In this document: positions 32,118 through 39,304 of the stretch, piece after piece
Numbering within the stretch: position 1 is the first letter of the stretch
Layout of the letters: each line of letters begins with the position of its first letter
Assembly: GCF_900105355.1 (NCBI RefSeq)
Contig: NZ_FNSC01000001.1
Coordinates: 2,356,001 to 2,420,000, forward strand
Direction: 5' to 3'
Origin: Pseudomonas anguilliseptica
Lineage (GTDB): Bacteria > Pseudomonadota > Gammaproteobacteria > Pseudomonadales > Pseudomonadaceae
Length of the DNA stretch: 64,000 bases
Notes under the pieces: generated by a model
The model's input: only the letters and a program-made list of their open reading frames with translations
Told to the model about the DNA's origin: nothing
Database searches by the model: none
Translations under genes and position numbers: made by a program

Positions 32118-32617
32118 CAGGGAATCTCTTCGTCGGCGAGGGCATAGACCCGGTAACTCAGTTCCGGGCCCTGGCTCAGGGTGAAATCCAGCGGCGCGTG
32201 GTAGTCGACCAGCCAGTGCGGATTAAGCCGGCGCTGACCGTCGGCCAGTTGCTGCCAAGTGTCCGGCGCATAGCTGGCGGGCAGCTTGTCGAGAGGTGTA
32301 AGGGCGAACAACAGGGCGGCGAACAGCTCTTGGGCTTCGCTATTGGGCGGTAGCAGGCCATCGGCGCGCCACTTGCCATCTTCCAGCAGTTGCCGCGCCA
32401 GGGGGATGCCAAGGGGATCGAACAGCGACCAGCGCAGTGCCGATTGTTCTGCCTGCACCACCAGCCACCAGGTCTGCTGATCCGCACCTTGCTGGCGTTC
32501 GACGCGCAGCGATGCGGGCAGTGGCGTGTCGAAGGTCGGTGCGCTTAGCGGTAGCGGCGTGTGGGCGGCGCAGGCGCTGAGCAGCAGGCCAAGGCCAAGC
32601 AGGAGGAGGCGTTTCAT
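32117..32617 (-). CDS. apeN: DUF3261-type lipoprotein, ApeN-like
   Basis: The 166-residue product has a lipoprotein signal (LLLGLGLLLSACAA, Cys about 16). The mature part contains WWLVVQAEQSALRWSLFDPLGIPLARQ, the conserved core of the DUF3261 family found beside aryl polyene genes, and a C-terminal LDFTL...ELSYRVYAL region. Likely part of envelope transport or anchoring of the pigment lipid. ATG 32617 follows AGGAGGAGG on the coding strand and overlaps the methyltransferase stop. Confidence 0.85.
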   Translation of the reverse strand: MKRLLLLGLGLLLSACAAHTPLPLSAPTFDTPLPASLRVERQQGADQQTWWLVVQAEQSALRWSLFDPLGIPLARQLLEDGKWRADGLLPPNSEAQELFAALLFALTPLDKLPASYAPDTWQQLADGQRRLNPHWLVDYHAPLDFTLSQGPELSYRVYALADEEIP

Positions 32618-33351
32618 GCCTGCGTTGCCTCCAGCGGCTTGCGTGCCACCACGTTGACCAGGGTTTCGTTGCGTTGGCCAACCGGCTTGGCTTTCATCAG
32701 GCCCCAGCGTTCCAGCAAGCCGAAGTCTTTGGAGCGGCTCCACCACAGATAGGGGGAGGAGATATTTTCGGCGGCAAATTCGAAGCCCTGGCTGCGCAAC
32801 ATGGCCAGATAGCCCTCGGCGCTTTTCTGTACATGCATCGGGTGGCGGAACAGCCAGCGGATCACCCAGGTATCGATGTAGTACTGGGTCGACTCGGCAA
32901 ACAGCAGGTAACCACCCGGCTTGAGCACGCGCCAGAACTCGGCCAGGGCCTGCTCCTGCTCGACCAGATGATGGAAGGTCTGGTGACAGAACAGCAGGTC
33001 AACGCTGGCATCCGGCAGGTCGATGGCCGCGCAGTCGCTGGTGAGCAGTTGCACATCCAGACCCAGGCGCTCGGCCTCGGCGCGCGAGCAGTCGAGGCTG
33101 TGCGGGTCGGCGTCCAGACCGATTATTCGCGTCGGTTTGAACGCCTCGGCGAGCAGGCCGAAGGATTTGCCCTGGCCGCAGCCGGCATCCAGCAGTACCG
33201 GCGCGTCCGGCAGCGGAGCGGCGAACAGGCCGCGCAGGTCATTGATCGCCACGCGCAGCACATGGTGCTGCCAGACGTGGCTCTGCAAGAACCAGAAGCC
33301 GAAGCGGGTTTCCTCGACGTAGGTGGGTGAAGCAGGGGTGGCTTCGTGCAT
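32614..33351 (-). CDS. Class I SAM-dependent methyltransferase
   Basis: The 245-residue product has SAM motif I LLDAGCGQGKSFG (about residues 53-65), the acidic residue after beta-2 in IGLDADPHSLDCS, and motif IV region VDLLFCHQTFHHLVEQ. Aryl polyenes often carry methylated aryl rings or O-methyl groups, so ring methylation is a reasonable role, but the acceptor cannot be read from the sequence. It is the first gene after the 33352-33572 gap, which is filled by a dispersed repeat. Confidence 0.88.
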   Translation of the reverse strand: MHEATPASPTYVEETRFGFWFLQSHVWQHHVLRVAINDLRGLFAAPLPDAPVLLDAGCGQGKSFGLLAEAFKPTRIIGLDADPHSLDCSRAEAERLGLDVQLLTSDCAAIDLPDASVDLLFCHQTFHHLVEQEQALAEFWRVLKPGGYLLFAESTQYYIDTWVIRWLFRHPMHVQKSAEGYLAMLRSQGFEFAAENISSPYLWWSRSKDFGLLERWGLMKAKPVGQRNETLVNVVARKPLEATQA

Positions 33352-33366
33352 CGACTGTCCTTAGTT

Positions 33367-33563
33367 GAACCTCTTTACGAGCTTGCGAGCTAGAGCCATA
33401 CAAGGCGCTACGTTAGTAACAGCCTCCGGCTGGTCAAGCAGGCGAGCAAAGCGATGAGCATAACTCGCTTCGCTCGCCCTTCGGGCCGTCCTGCGGACGT
33501 TCAGTGACGAGTCACTGTCCGAGCCTGTTTTTAATGCAGTAGGGCCGACGCGCAGCTGATCGT
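33367..33563. repeat. ~200-bp dispersed intergenic repeat, copy 2
   Basis: Shares with 47898-48108 a 5' block (GCGAGCTAGAGCCAT, CAAGGCGCTACGTTAGTAAC, AGCCTCCGGCTGGTCAA) and a 3' block (GGGCCGACGCGCAGC, GATCGT). The middle is more variable and palindromic (CTCGCTTCGCTCGCCCTTCG). It occupies nearly all of the only large gap in the 3' half of the pigment operon, between the halogenase-like gene and the methyltransferase. MITE-like in size; no coding capacity. Confidence 0.75.
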
Positions 33564-33572
33564 AATAGGTTC

Positions 33573-34817
33573 TCAGTTAATGGCGCAGAGTTCGGCGAGT
33601 ACCCGCAGGCGGCGGCGCGGTTCGGCGACATAGGGGTTTTCCTGATCCCAGGCGTAGCCGGCGAGGATCGAGCTGATCATCCGGCGGATTTCCGGCTGGG
33701 CCTTCTCGAAATAGATCACGTCCTGGAAGCTGCCGTCGTACCAGCCTTCGACATACACGCGGAAGGTGTCGACGCCGCGCTTGAGCGGGATGGCAAAGTC
33801 CAGCTCCCAGTCCACCGTCTCGCCGCTGAGCTGACGGTGCAACAGGCCAGCGGCCATGCTCGCCGAACGCATGGCGATGGTCACCCCGGAGCTGAACACC
33901 GGGTCGAGGAACTCCGCCGCGTTGCCGGGCAGGGCAACGCCTGGACCGTGCAGGGTTTTCACGTTGGCCGAGTAGCCACCAATGGTGCGCGCCGGGGTGT
34001 CCCACACGGCATTTTTCAGCACCTTGTGCAGACTGGGGGTCTCTTCGATAAATTGCTTGAGGCAGGCATCCAGGTCTGTCGGGCGACCCTGATAGCGGGT
34101 GGCATCGGCGACCACGCCCACCGAGCAGCGGCCGTTGCTGAACGGGATGGTCCAGAACCATACGTCGCGCAGGGTCGGGTGGGTGGTTATGAGAATCTTC
34201 TCGCGGTCGAAACCCGTACCCTCGCTGCGGTCTTCGACATGGGTAAACACCGCCTGGCGCACCGGGAAGTTCGACGGTGTATCGAGGTCGAGCAGACGCG
34301 GCAGCACGCGGCCATAGCCGCTGCCATCGAGGACGAAGGCGCACTCGACCTGGTACTCATGGCCGTCGGCGAGACGGCGTACCGAGAGACGCGGGCAGTC
34401 GCCGCTGAAATCGACGGCGAAGATTTCTTCTTCATAACGGATTTCCACACCCTGCAGCTCGGCCTGATCGGCCAGCAGCTTGTCGAAATCGGCGCGCAGC
34501 ACCTGGTAGGTCGAACCCTGACCCTGGGTGAAGGTGTCGCGGAAATCGAACTCGGTGTAACGCTCGCCCCAGCCAAAGGCCGCGCCATGCTTGGTCTGGA
34601 AGCCGGCCGCGCGCACCGCGTCGAGCATCCCGGCTTCTTCGACGAAGTCCAGGCAATGCGACAGCAGGCTCTCGCCAATCGAGAAGCGCGGGAAGCGCTG
34701 GCGCTCCAGCACTAGCACGTCATGGCCATTGCGCTTGAGCAGCGCCCCGGCAATCGCCCCGGATGGGCCGGCACCAATGACCACGACTTGGCGTTGTTCG
34801 ACTTCAAGAGACTTCAT
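33573..34817 (-). CDS. Flavin-dependent halogenase-family enzyme
   Basis: The 414-residue FAD protein has GxGxxG at residues 15-20 (IGAGPSG). It has the family segment FSIGESLLSH, a lysine at about 76 in FQTKHGAAF where halogenases have the catalytic lysine, the WxWxIP motif as WFWTIP (220-225), and FLDPVFSSG, which fits the Fx.Px.Sx.G motif described for flavin-dependent halogenases. Geranylgeranyl-reductase-like oxidases share the fold but usually not both motifs. Xanthomonadin loci carry a comparable gene, and those pigments are brominated. ATG 34817 overlaps the antiporter stop by 14 bases. The substrate would be the aryl ring or aryl polyene. Confidence 0.82.
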   Translation of the reverse strand: MKSLEVEQRQVVVIGAGPSGAIAGALLKRNGHDVLVLERQRFPRFSIGESLLSHCLDFVEEAGMLDAVRAAGFQTKHGAAFGWGERYTEFDFRDTFTQGQGSTYQVLRADFDKLLADQAELQGVEIRYEEEIFAVDFSGDCPRLSVRRLADGHEYQVECAFVLDGSGYGRVLPRLLDLDTPSNFPVRQAVFTHVEDRSEGTGFDREKILITTHPTLRDVWFWTIPFSNGRCSVGVVADATRYQGRPTDLDACLKQFIEETPSLHKVLKNAVWDTPARTIGGYSANVKTLHGPGVALPGNAAEFLDPVFSSGVTIAMRSASMAAGLLHRQLSGETVDWELDFAIPLKRGVDTFRVYVEGWYDGSFQDVIYFEKAQPEIRRMISSILAGYAWDQENPYVAEPRRRLRVLAELCAIN

Positions 34818-35955
34818 AGCGGCTTCTTGCCTCATGCTTGGCGGCGTGTGGGTAAGCACCGGCGAGGGCCGGTAACAGGGTCGAGATCAGGCCCATCAGC
34901 ATCAGGGCGAAATACAATGCTGGGCTGATTATCTGCTGTTGCAGCAGCAGATTGAGAAAGATGATTTCAGTCAGACCGCGGGTATTCAACAGCAGGCTTT
35001 CGCGCCACTGCCCCGCATGGGCGCGTAGCTGACCAGCGGCCCAGCTCAGACCCAGCCAGTTGCCGGCCAGTTTGCTGATGATTGGCAGCAGCAACAGCGC
35101 GCCGAACTGCCAGGCCGAATATTCCTGCCAGGCGTCGTGCCAGCTGATCTGCAGCAGGCCATAGGCCAGAATCAGCGGCACCGCCAGCCAGGTTTGCAGC
35201 CAGCGCAGCAGTCCGGCAGACAGTGGCAGGCGTAAAGGCAGGCGCAGGGCGGTGAGCAGCAGCAGGTAGGCGATGCCAAACACCAGGGCATTCAGCTGCA
35301 GTTGCTGCATCACCAGCAGCAGGATGAGAAAGCAGCTGCCATTGAGCCACGCCGAGCGCAGCGGCAGCCGCTTCAACAGCAGTGGCAGGCTGGCGGCCAG
35401 TAGCGGCCAGAGCAGGGTCGCCGGTTCGCTGCTGCCCTGGACCAGGCCGAAGATCAGCCAGCACAGCACGTCCATGATGATCGCCGCTTGCAGCAGCTGG
35501 CGGATCTTGGCCTGCGGGTAGCCGATGTGCTGCAGGTAGAGAAACAGCACCGGAATGGCGGTCAGGGCAAACAGCAGGCCCACGGCAATATCGGCCAGCA
35601 GGCCTTGCTCCGGTAGCAACCAGACTGCGCAGGCCAGGCCGCAGAAGAACGGCACAAAGAAACTCGGCAAGGCGATCTGCAGGCTGCCGGGCTCCAGTTG
35701 CAGATCGACCACATCACTGAGGATATGCCCCAGCAGCAGACAGAAGGCCAGGCCATACAGCGGCTCCAGCCAGGCCGGCGCGAGCAGCTCGCTGGCGCCG
35801 AAGCCCAGTGGCGTACTCCACAGCATCAGCAGCGGCAGGCCCAGAGTGGCCAGCAGCAATTGGTTGACAATCGGGATCAGGCGCAGGTGTTTGCCTAGCC
35901 AGGTCACCAGGGCAAATAACGCGAGCAACGCCAGCCAGGCCAGGGCGATGGTCAT
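34804..35955 (-). CDS. CPA2-type cation/proton antiporter-like membrane protein
   Basis: The 383-residue, highly hydrophobic product has about 11-12 membrane helices. The C-terminal NTRGLTEIIFLNLLLQQQIISP is characteristic of the KefB/GerN (CPA2) antiporters, and the Asp region reads AAIIMDVLCWLIF where most CPA2 proteins have two adjacent polar or acidic residues. No TrkA-N or TrkA-C domain is attached. ATG 35955 overlaps the MMPL exporter stop (ATGA), so it belongs to the pigment operon. I infer a link to pigment export or envelope energetics; the transported ion is not readable. Confidence 0.8.
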   Translation of the reverse strand: MTIALAWLALLALFALVTWLGKHLRLIPIVNQLLLATLGLPLLMLWSTPLGFGASELLAPAWLEPLYGLAFCLLLGHILSDVVDLQLEPGSLQIALPSFFVPFFCGLACAVWLLPEQGLLADIAVGLLFALTAIPVLFLYLQHIGYPQAKIRQLLQAAIIMDVLCWLIFGLVQGSSEPATLLWPLLAASLPLLLKRLPLRSAWLNGSCFLILLLVMQQLQLNALVFGIAYLLLLTALRLPLRLPLSAGLLRWLQTWLAVPLILAYGLLQISWHDAWQEYSAWQFGALLLLPIISKLAGNWLGLSWAAGQLRAHAGQWRESLLLNTRGLTEIIFLNLLLQQQIISPALYFALMLMGLISTLLPALAGAYPHAAKHEARSRYEVS

Positions 35956-38312
35956 GCCGTCTGGCTCCGGTGAGCGGGGGCGTGCTGAGTGCCGGCCCAG
36001 GGCGCGAGCAGAAAGCAGAACAGCAGGCCAAGGCTGATCGCCAGGCCGAAGTTGGCAATCGCCGGGGTGTCGCTGATCAGCAGCAGGCCGAACGACAGCC
36101 AGCTGGTCAGCGCCGAAAGCAGGGTGCCGAGCAGGCTGACCGCTGGCCCACCGATGTTTTCGCGCATGAGGATGGCGTAATCGACGCCGATGGCAGTGAT
36201 CAACAGCAGGCCGAACAGGCTGAACAGGGTCAGCGGCTGGCCCAGCCAGCCGAGACAGGCCAATGCCGCCATGGCTGCCAGCAGCGGCAGGCAGACCACC
36301 CGCAATGCGCCGCCGAGGCCGAACGGCAGGCACAGCAGTAACAGGATGGCGATGGAGGACAGCAGCTTCAGCTCGGCGGCGCTAAGTTGGGTGGCGCTGA
36401 ACAGTGCGTTGAGCTCGCCGATCCGGTCCACCAGTTGCACCCCCGGCAGGCCCTCGACCAGCGAGTTGAGGCTGGTGCTGTTGCTCAGCCCTTGCAGGCT
36501 GACCAGCCCGGCCACACCCTCGGCGCCGTTCTTGCTGTGAGCGCCCAGCCATAGCGGGCGCCAGGCCTCGCCCAGCGGGCTGGCCAGGGCTTGCTCAAGG
36601 CTGGCCTGATTGTTCTGTTGCAGTTCCAGCAGTTCGTTATGCAGCGCGGCCGGCGGGATGCCCAGGTCGAGCAGCGGCTGCCAGTGCTGCGGCAGTGCAC
36701 CGAGCGCCGCGCGTAGTTTCTGCAGTTGGCTGTCGGGGGCGACCAGTTGGCTCAGGGCGCGGTAGCCACGCAACTGACCGTTGTGTACCGCCTGATCCAG
36801 ACGCTGGCTCAGCGCCGCCTGGCGCTCCAGCAACTGTTGCGGATTCGCGGCGCGCACCAGAAAGAACTGGCTGGTGGGCTGTTGGCCGGTCAGCTCGGCA
36901 ATGCGCTGGGCCTCGGCCAACAGTTGCGGCTCCTGGCCCAGCCACTGGCGCAGATCATTCTGCGTATGCAGCTGCCACAGGCCGCCGGCGCAGAACAGCA
37001 GCAGTAACGCCAGCAGCGGTGCACTGCCGACTTTGCCCAGCAGACGTGCCCGAGTGGCCAGCAGGCGTTGGCTAAAGCTCAGCAGTTGCGGTGATGGGCT
37101 TAACCGCAGGCCACGCAGCCAGGCTGGCAGCAGGCACACCGAGCAGAGGTAGGCGGCGATCAGCCCGGCGGCGGAGAACAGCGCGACCTGGGTCAGCGCC
37201 GGAAACGGGGTGAAGGCCAGCGCCAGGTAGCCGATCAGATTGGTGCCCAGGCTCAGGCTCAGACCCGGCAGGGTGGCGCGCAGCGCGCCCCAGCTGCTCC
37301 AGCTTTCGCGGCCTTCGGCGTTGCTCCAGCTTTTACTCAAATAGTGTTGCGGGTAGTCGGCGGCAACCCCGACCAGGCTGGCGCCCAATACCAGGGTCAG
37401 GGCGTTGATCTGGCCGAATACCAGTACGCAGGCGGTGCAGCCGGCCAGCAGCGCCATGCCGATCGGCAGCAGGCTGACCAGCACCCGCACACGGCGGAAG
37501 GCCAGCAGCAACAGCAGCAGGGTGCCGAGCGTGGCACCACCGCCGATCAGGCTGATCTCGCGGGTGGCCTTGGCCTGTCCGGCGGCCGCATACAACACGC
37601 CGCCAGCCGCCAGCAATTGGCCATCGGCGGTTTCGATCTGTGCACGGGTAGCGGCGACCTGCGCGGCCATCAGCGGCGGCTCCTGCATATCAAACGCGCT
37701 GCCCTGGGCGCTGGCGCGCAGCAGGGCCCAGGTCATGCCAGGTTCTTCCAGCAGCAATGCGCCGCTGCTCAGGTCGGCCTGGATGCGGCTGCCGGGATTT
37801 AGCGCCTGTTGCGCGCGTACACCCAGGCCCAGCCAGTCCTGCTCGATGGGCAACAGGCTAAAGCCGGCGAAGGTGTCGAACAGCTGGGCGGTGCGTTGTT
37901 CGATCAACTGCTGCGGTTGCTCCAGCAATAGCTGACGATCTGCCGCAGGTAGCAGGGCCAGGCGGTTGCTGCGCAGGTAGTCGCGCAGCGCCGCGAGGTC
38001 GCTGTCGACGTTCCACTGCACCTGGGCAAAGCGGCCGCTGTCGCGCCATTGCTCGCCCACCTGCTGCGCCAGGGCAATCGCCTGATTGCGTTGCGGGTGG
38101 CCAATCAACAGCAGCAGGTCGCGATTGAGCGGCTCCTGCATACGTTGCTCGGCCTGCTGCACCAAGGCGTCGCCGCTGCCGGCCGGCAACAGCGCGAGCA
38201 TATCCGCGGCTACGGGCGGGCCGTTGCGCCATTGCCAGGCGGTGAGGGTCAGCAGGGCAGCGAGCAGCAGCAGAAAGCCGCGCGGCAGCCAGCGTTCACT
38301 GAGCAAAGTCAC
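35952..38312 (-). CDS. apeM: MMPL/RND-family exporter, ApeM-like
   Basis: The 786-residue RND-superfamily permease has two repeats, each with a helix, a large periplasmic loop and a bundle of about five helices. Acidic membrane residues expected for proton coupling are in GASLVGVAADYPQHY and TAIGVDYAILM. It is the expected transporter of aryl polyene lipids out of the inner membrane and lies next to the LolA-like carrier gene (overlap of about 17 bases). Confidence 0.9.
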   Translation of the reverse strand: MTLLSERWLPRGFLLLLAALLTLTAWQWRNGPPVAADMLALLPAGSGDALVQQAEQRMQEPLNRDLLLLIGHPQRNQAIALAQQVGEQWRDSGRFAQVQWNVDSDLAALRDYLRSNRLALLPAADRQLLLEQPQQLIEQRTAQLFDTFAGFSLLPIEQDWLGLGVRAQQALNPGSRIQADLSSGALLLEEPGMTWALLRASAQGSAFDMQEPPLMAAQVAATRAQIETADGQLLAAGGVLYAAAGQAKATREISLIGGGATLGTLLLLLLAFRRVRVLVSLLPIGMALLAGCTACVLVFGQINALTLVLGASLVGVAADYPQHYLSKSWSNAEGRESWSSWGALRATLPGLSLSLGTNLIGYLALAFTPFPALTQVALFSAAGLIAAYLCSVCLLPAWLRGLRLSPSPQLLSFSQRLLATRARLLGKVGSAPLLALLLLFCAGGLWQLHTQNDLRQWLGQEPQLLAEAQRIAELTGQQPTSQFFLVRAANPQQLLERQAALSQRLDQAVHNGQLRGYRALSQLVAPDSQLQKLRAALGALPQHWQPLLDLGIPPAALHNELLELQQNNQASLEQALASPLGEAWRPLWLGAHSKNGAEGVAGLVSLQGLSNSTSLNSLVEGLPGVQLVDRIGELNALFSATQLSAAELKLLSSIAILLLLCLPFGLGGALRVVCLPLLAAMAALACLGWLGQPLTLFSLFGLLLITAIGVDYAILMRENIGGPAVSLLGTLLSALTSWLSFGLLLISDTPAIANFGLAISLGLLFCFLLAPWAGTQHAPAHRSQTA

Positions 38313-38889
38313 GCTGCTCCTGCTCAGTCAGGGCACTGCCGGCCTGGCTATCCGGCAAGCGCAGCACGCTGTAATCGCCCTGGGTTTCATGCAGCTCGAT
38401 GCGTTGCACCAGCGCGCCGCCGTCGATCTGGATACGGCTGAAAATCTGTTTGAGCAATACCGAGTTCGGCACCAGACGCAGTTGCCAGGCCTCGGCGGTG
38501 CCGCTTAATTGCAGCTGGAAGTCGCGCGCCAGGCCGCTGTGGTCGCCCTTGAGTACGGCGAGAAACAGCCGACTCTGCTGGGCGGCCACGTCCTGGCCGG
38601 GCTGTTGTTGCCAGCCGCTCGGCGTACGTTTGGCGATGCCCTGGCCGTCGATGCGGTAATCCTGTTTGAGCGGGCTTTGCAGCTGCCAGAGCAGACCGAG
38701 GTCGCGGCTGAGGACAAACTGGCCACGGCTGGTCAGCGGCTGCGGCAGGGCGCGCAGGTGTTTTTCCTGAATCAGTGGGCCGCGTACCACGGCAGGCTTG
38801 GCCAGCTGGGCGCTGAGCTGATCGAGGTCGAAGGCCAGCGCCTCCTGGCTTAGCAGCCAGAGGCCGAGGTATGCCAGCAGACGTTTCAC
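38296..38889 (-). CDS. apeL: LolA-like outer-membrane lipoprotein carrier, ApeL-like
   Basis: The 197-residue product has a signal peptide ending in QEALAF and a LolA-type half-barrel (GPLIQEKHLRALPQPLTSRGQFVLS, YRIDGQGI, RIQIDGGALVQRIELHETQGDY). LolA relatives shuttle lipids across the periplasm. In aryl polyene loci they are thought to work with the MMPL exporter. Start overlaps the thioesterase stop by ATGA. Confidence 0.87.
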   Translation of the reverse strand: MKRLLAYLGLWLLSQEALAFDLDQLSAQLAKPAVVRGPLIQEKHLRALPQPLTSRGQFVLSRDLGLLWQLQSPLKQDYRIDGQGIAKRTPSGWQQQPGQDVAAQQSRLFLAVLKGDHSGLARDFQLQLSGTAEAWQLRLVPNSVLLKQIFSRIQIDGGALVQRIELHETQGDYSVLRLPDSQAGSALTEQEQRDFAQ

Positions 38890-39304
38890 GCCAACACCTT
38901 CTCAACCGCCTCGATCAACACCTTGGGCGACACGAACTGCATTTCGCGGGTGGCGATTTCCACCGCTACCTGCACGCTGCTGCCACGGGTCATACGCTCC
39001 CCAGTCGCTGCATCGCTGATCAGGTAGTTGATCTTCAGGCGGTTTTCCCACTCCAGCAGATCGGCGCGTACGCGGATGCGCTGGCCGAACTGGGCGCCAC
39101 GGATATAGCGGATCTGCAGGTCGATCACCGGCCAGGCGTAGCCGGCGTCGCGCATCTGCCGGTAGTTGTGGCCGAGCTTGTCGAGCAGCGCGCCTCCTCG
39201 AAGTATTTGACGTAGTGGCCGTGCCAGACCACTTCCATCATGTCGACGTCGAAGAACGGCACCTGCAGTTCGATTTCCGCCTGCAATACGCCTTTGCTAC
39301 GCAT
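38886..39304 (-). pseudogene. apeK: Acyl-ACP/acyl-CoA thioesterase, ApeK-like, frameshifted
   Basis: A 4-hydroxybenzoyl-CoA thioesterase-type hotdog protein. Translation from ATG 39304 (GGAGG upstream, overlapping the ammonia-lyase stop) gives the conserved start with the catalytic Asp in VPFFDVDMMEVVWHGHYVKY, reaches EEARC, then shifts and stops after about 20 unrelated residues. The rest (LLDKLGHNYRQMRDAGYAW, then VIDLQIRYIRG) is in another frame and runs to 38886. The break is near 39190 at GCGCGCTGCTC. Loss of one 7-bp unit of a CGCGCTG tandem would explain it, because relatives as I recall them read EEARCALLDK. A genuine null or an assembly error. Confidence 0.8.

Noticed and set aside
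33573..34817. Geranylgeranyl reductase or general FAD oxidoreductase instead of a halogenase
   Set aside because: The fold is shared, but WFWTIP and FLDPVFSSG together point to halogenases. Kept as an alternative only; substrate remains unproven.
34804..36333. Longer reading of the antiporter gene starting near 36333
   Set aside because: The extra N-terminal part is a shadow of the MMPL gene, rich in Arg/Pro/Ala. The ATG at 35955 gives a membrane helix at once and an ATGA overlap.
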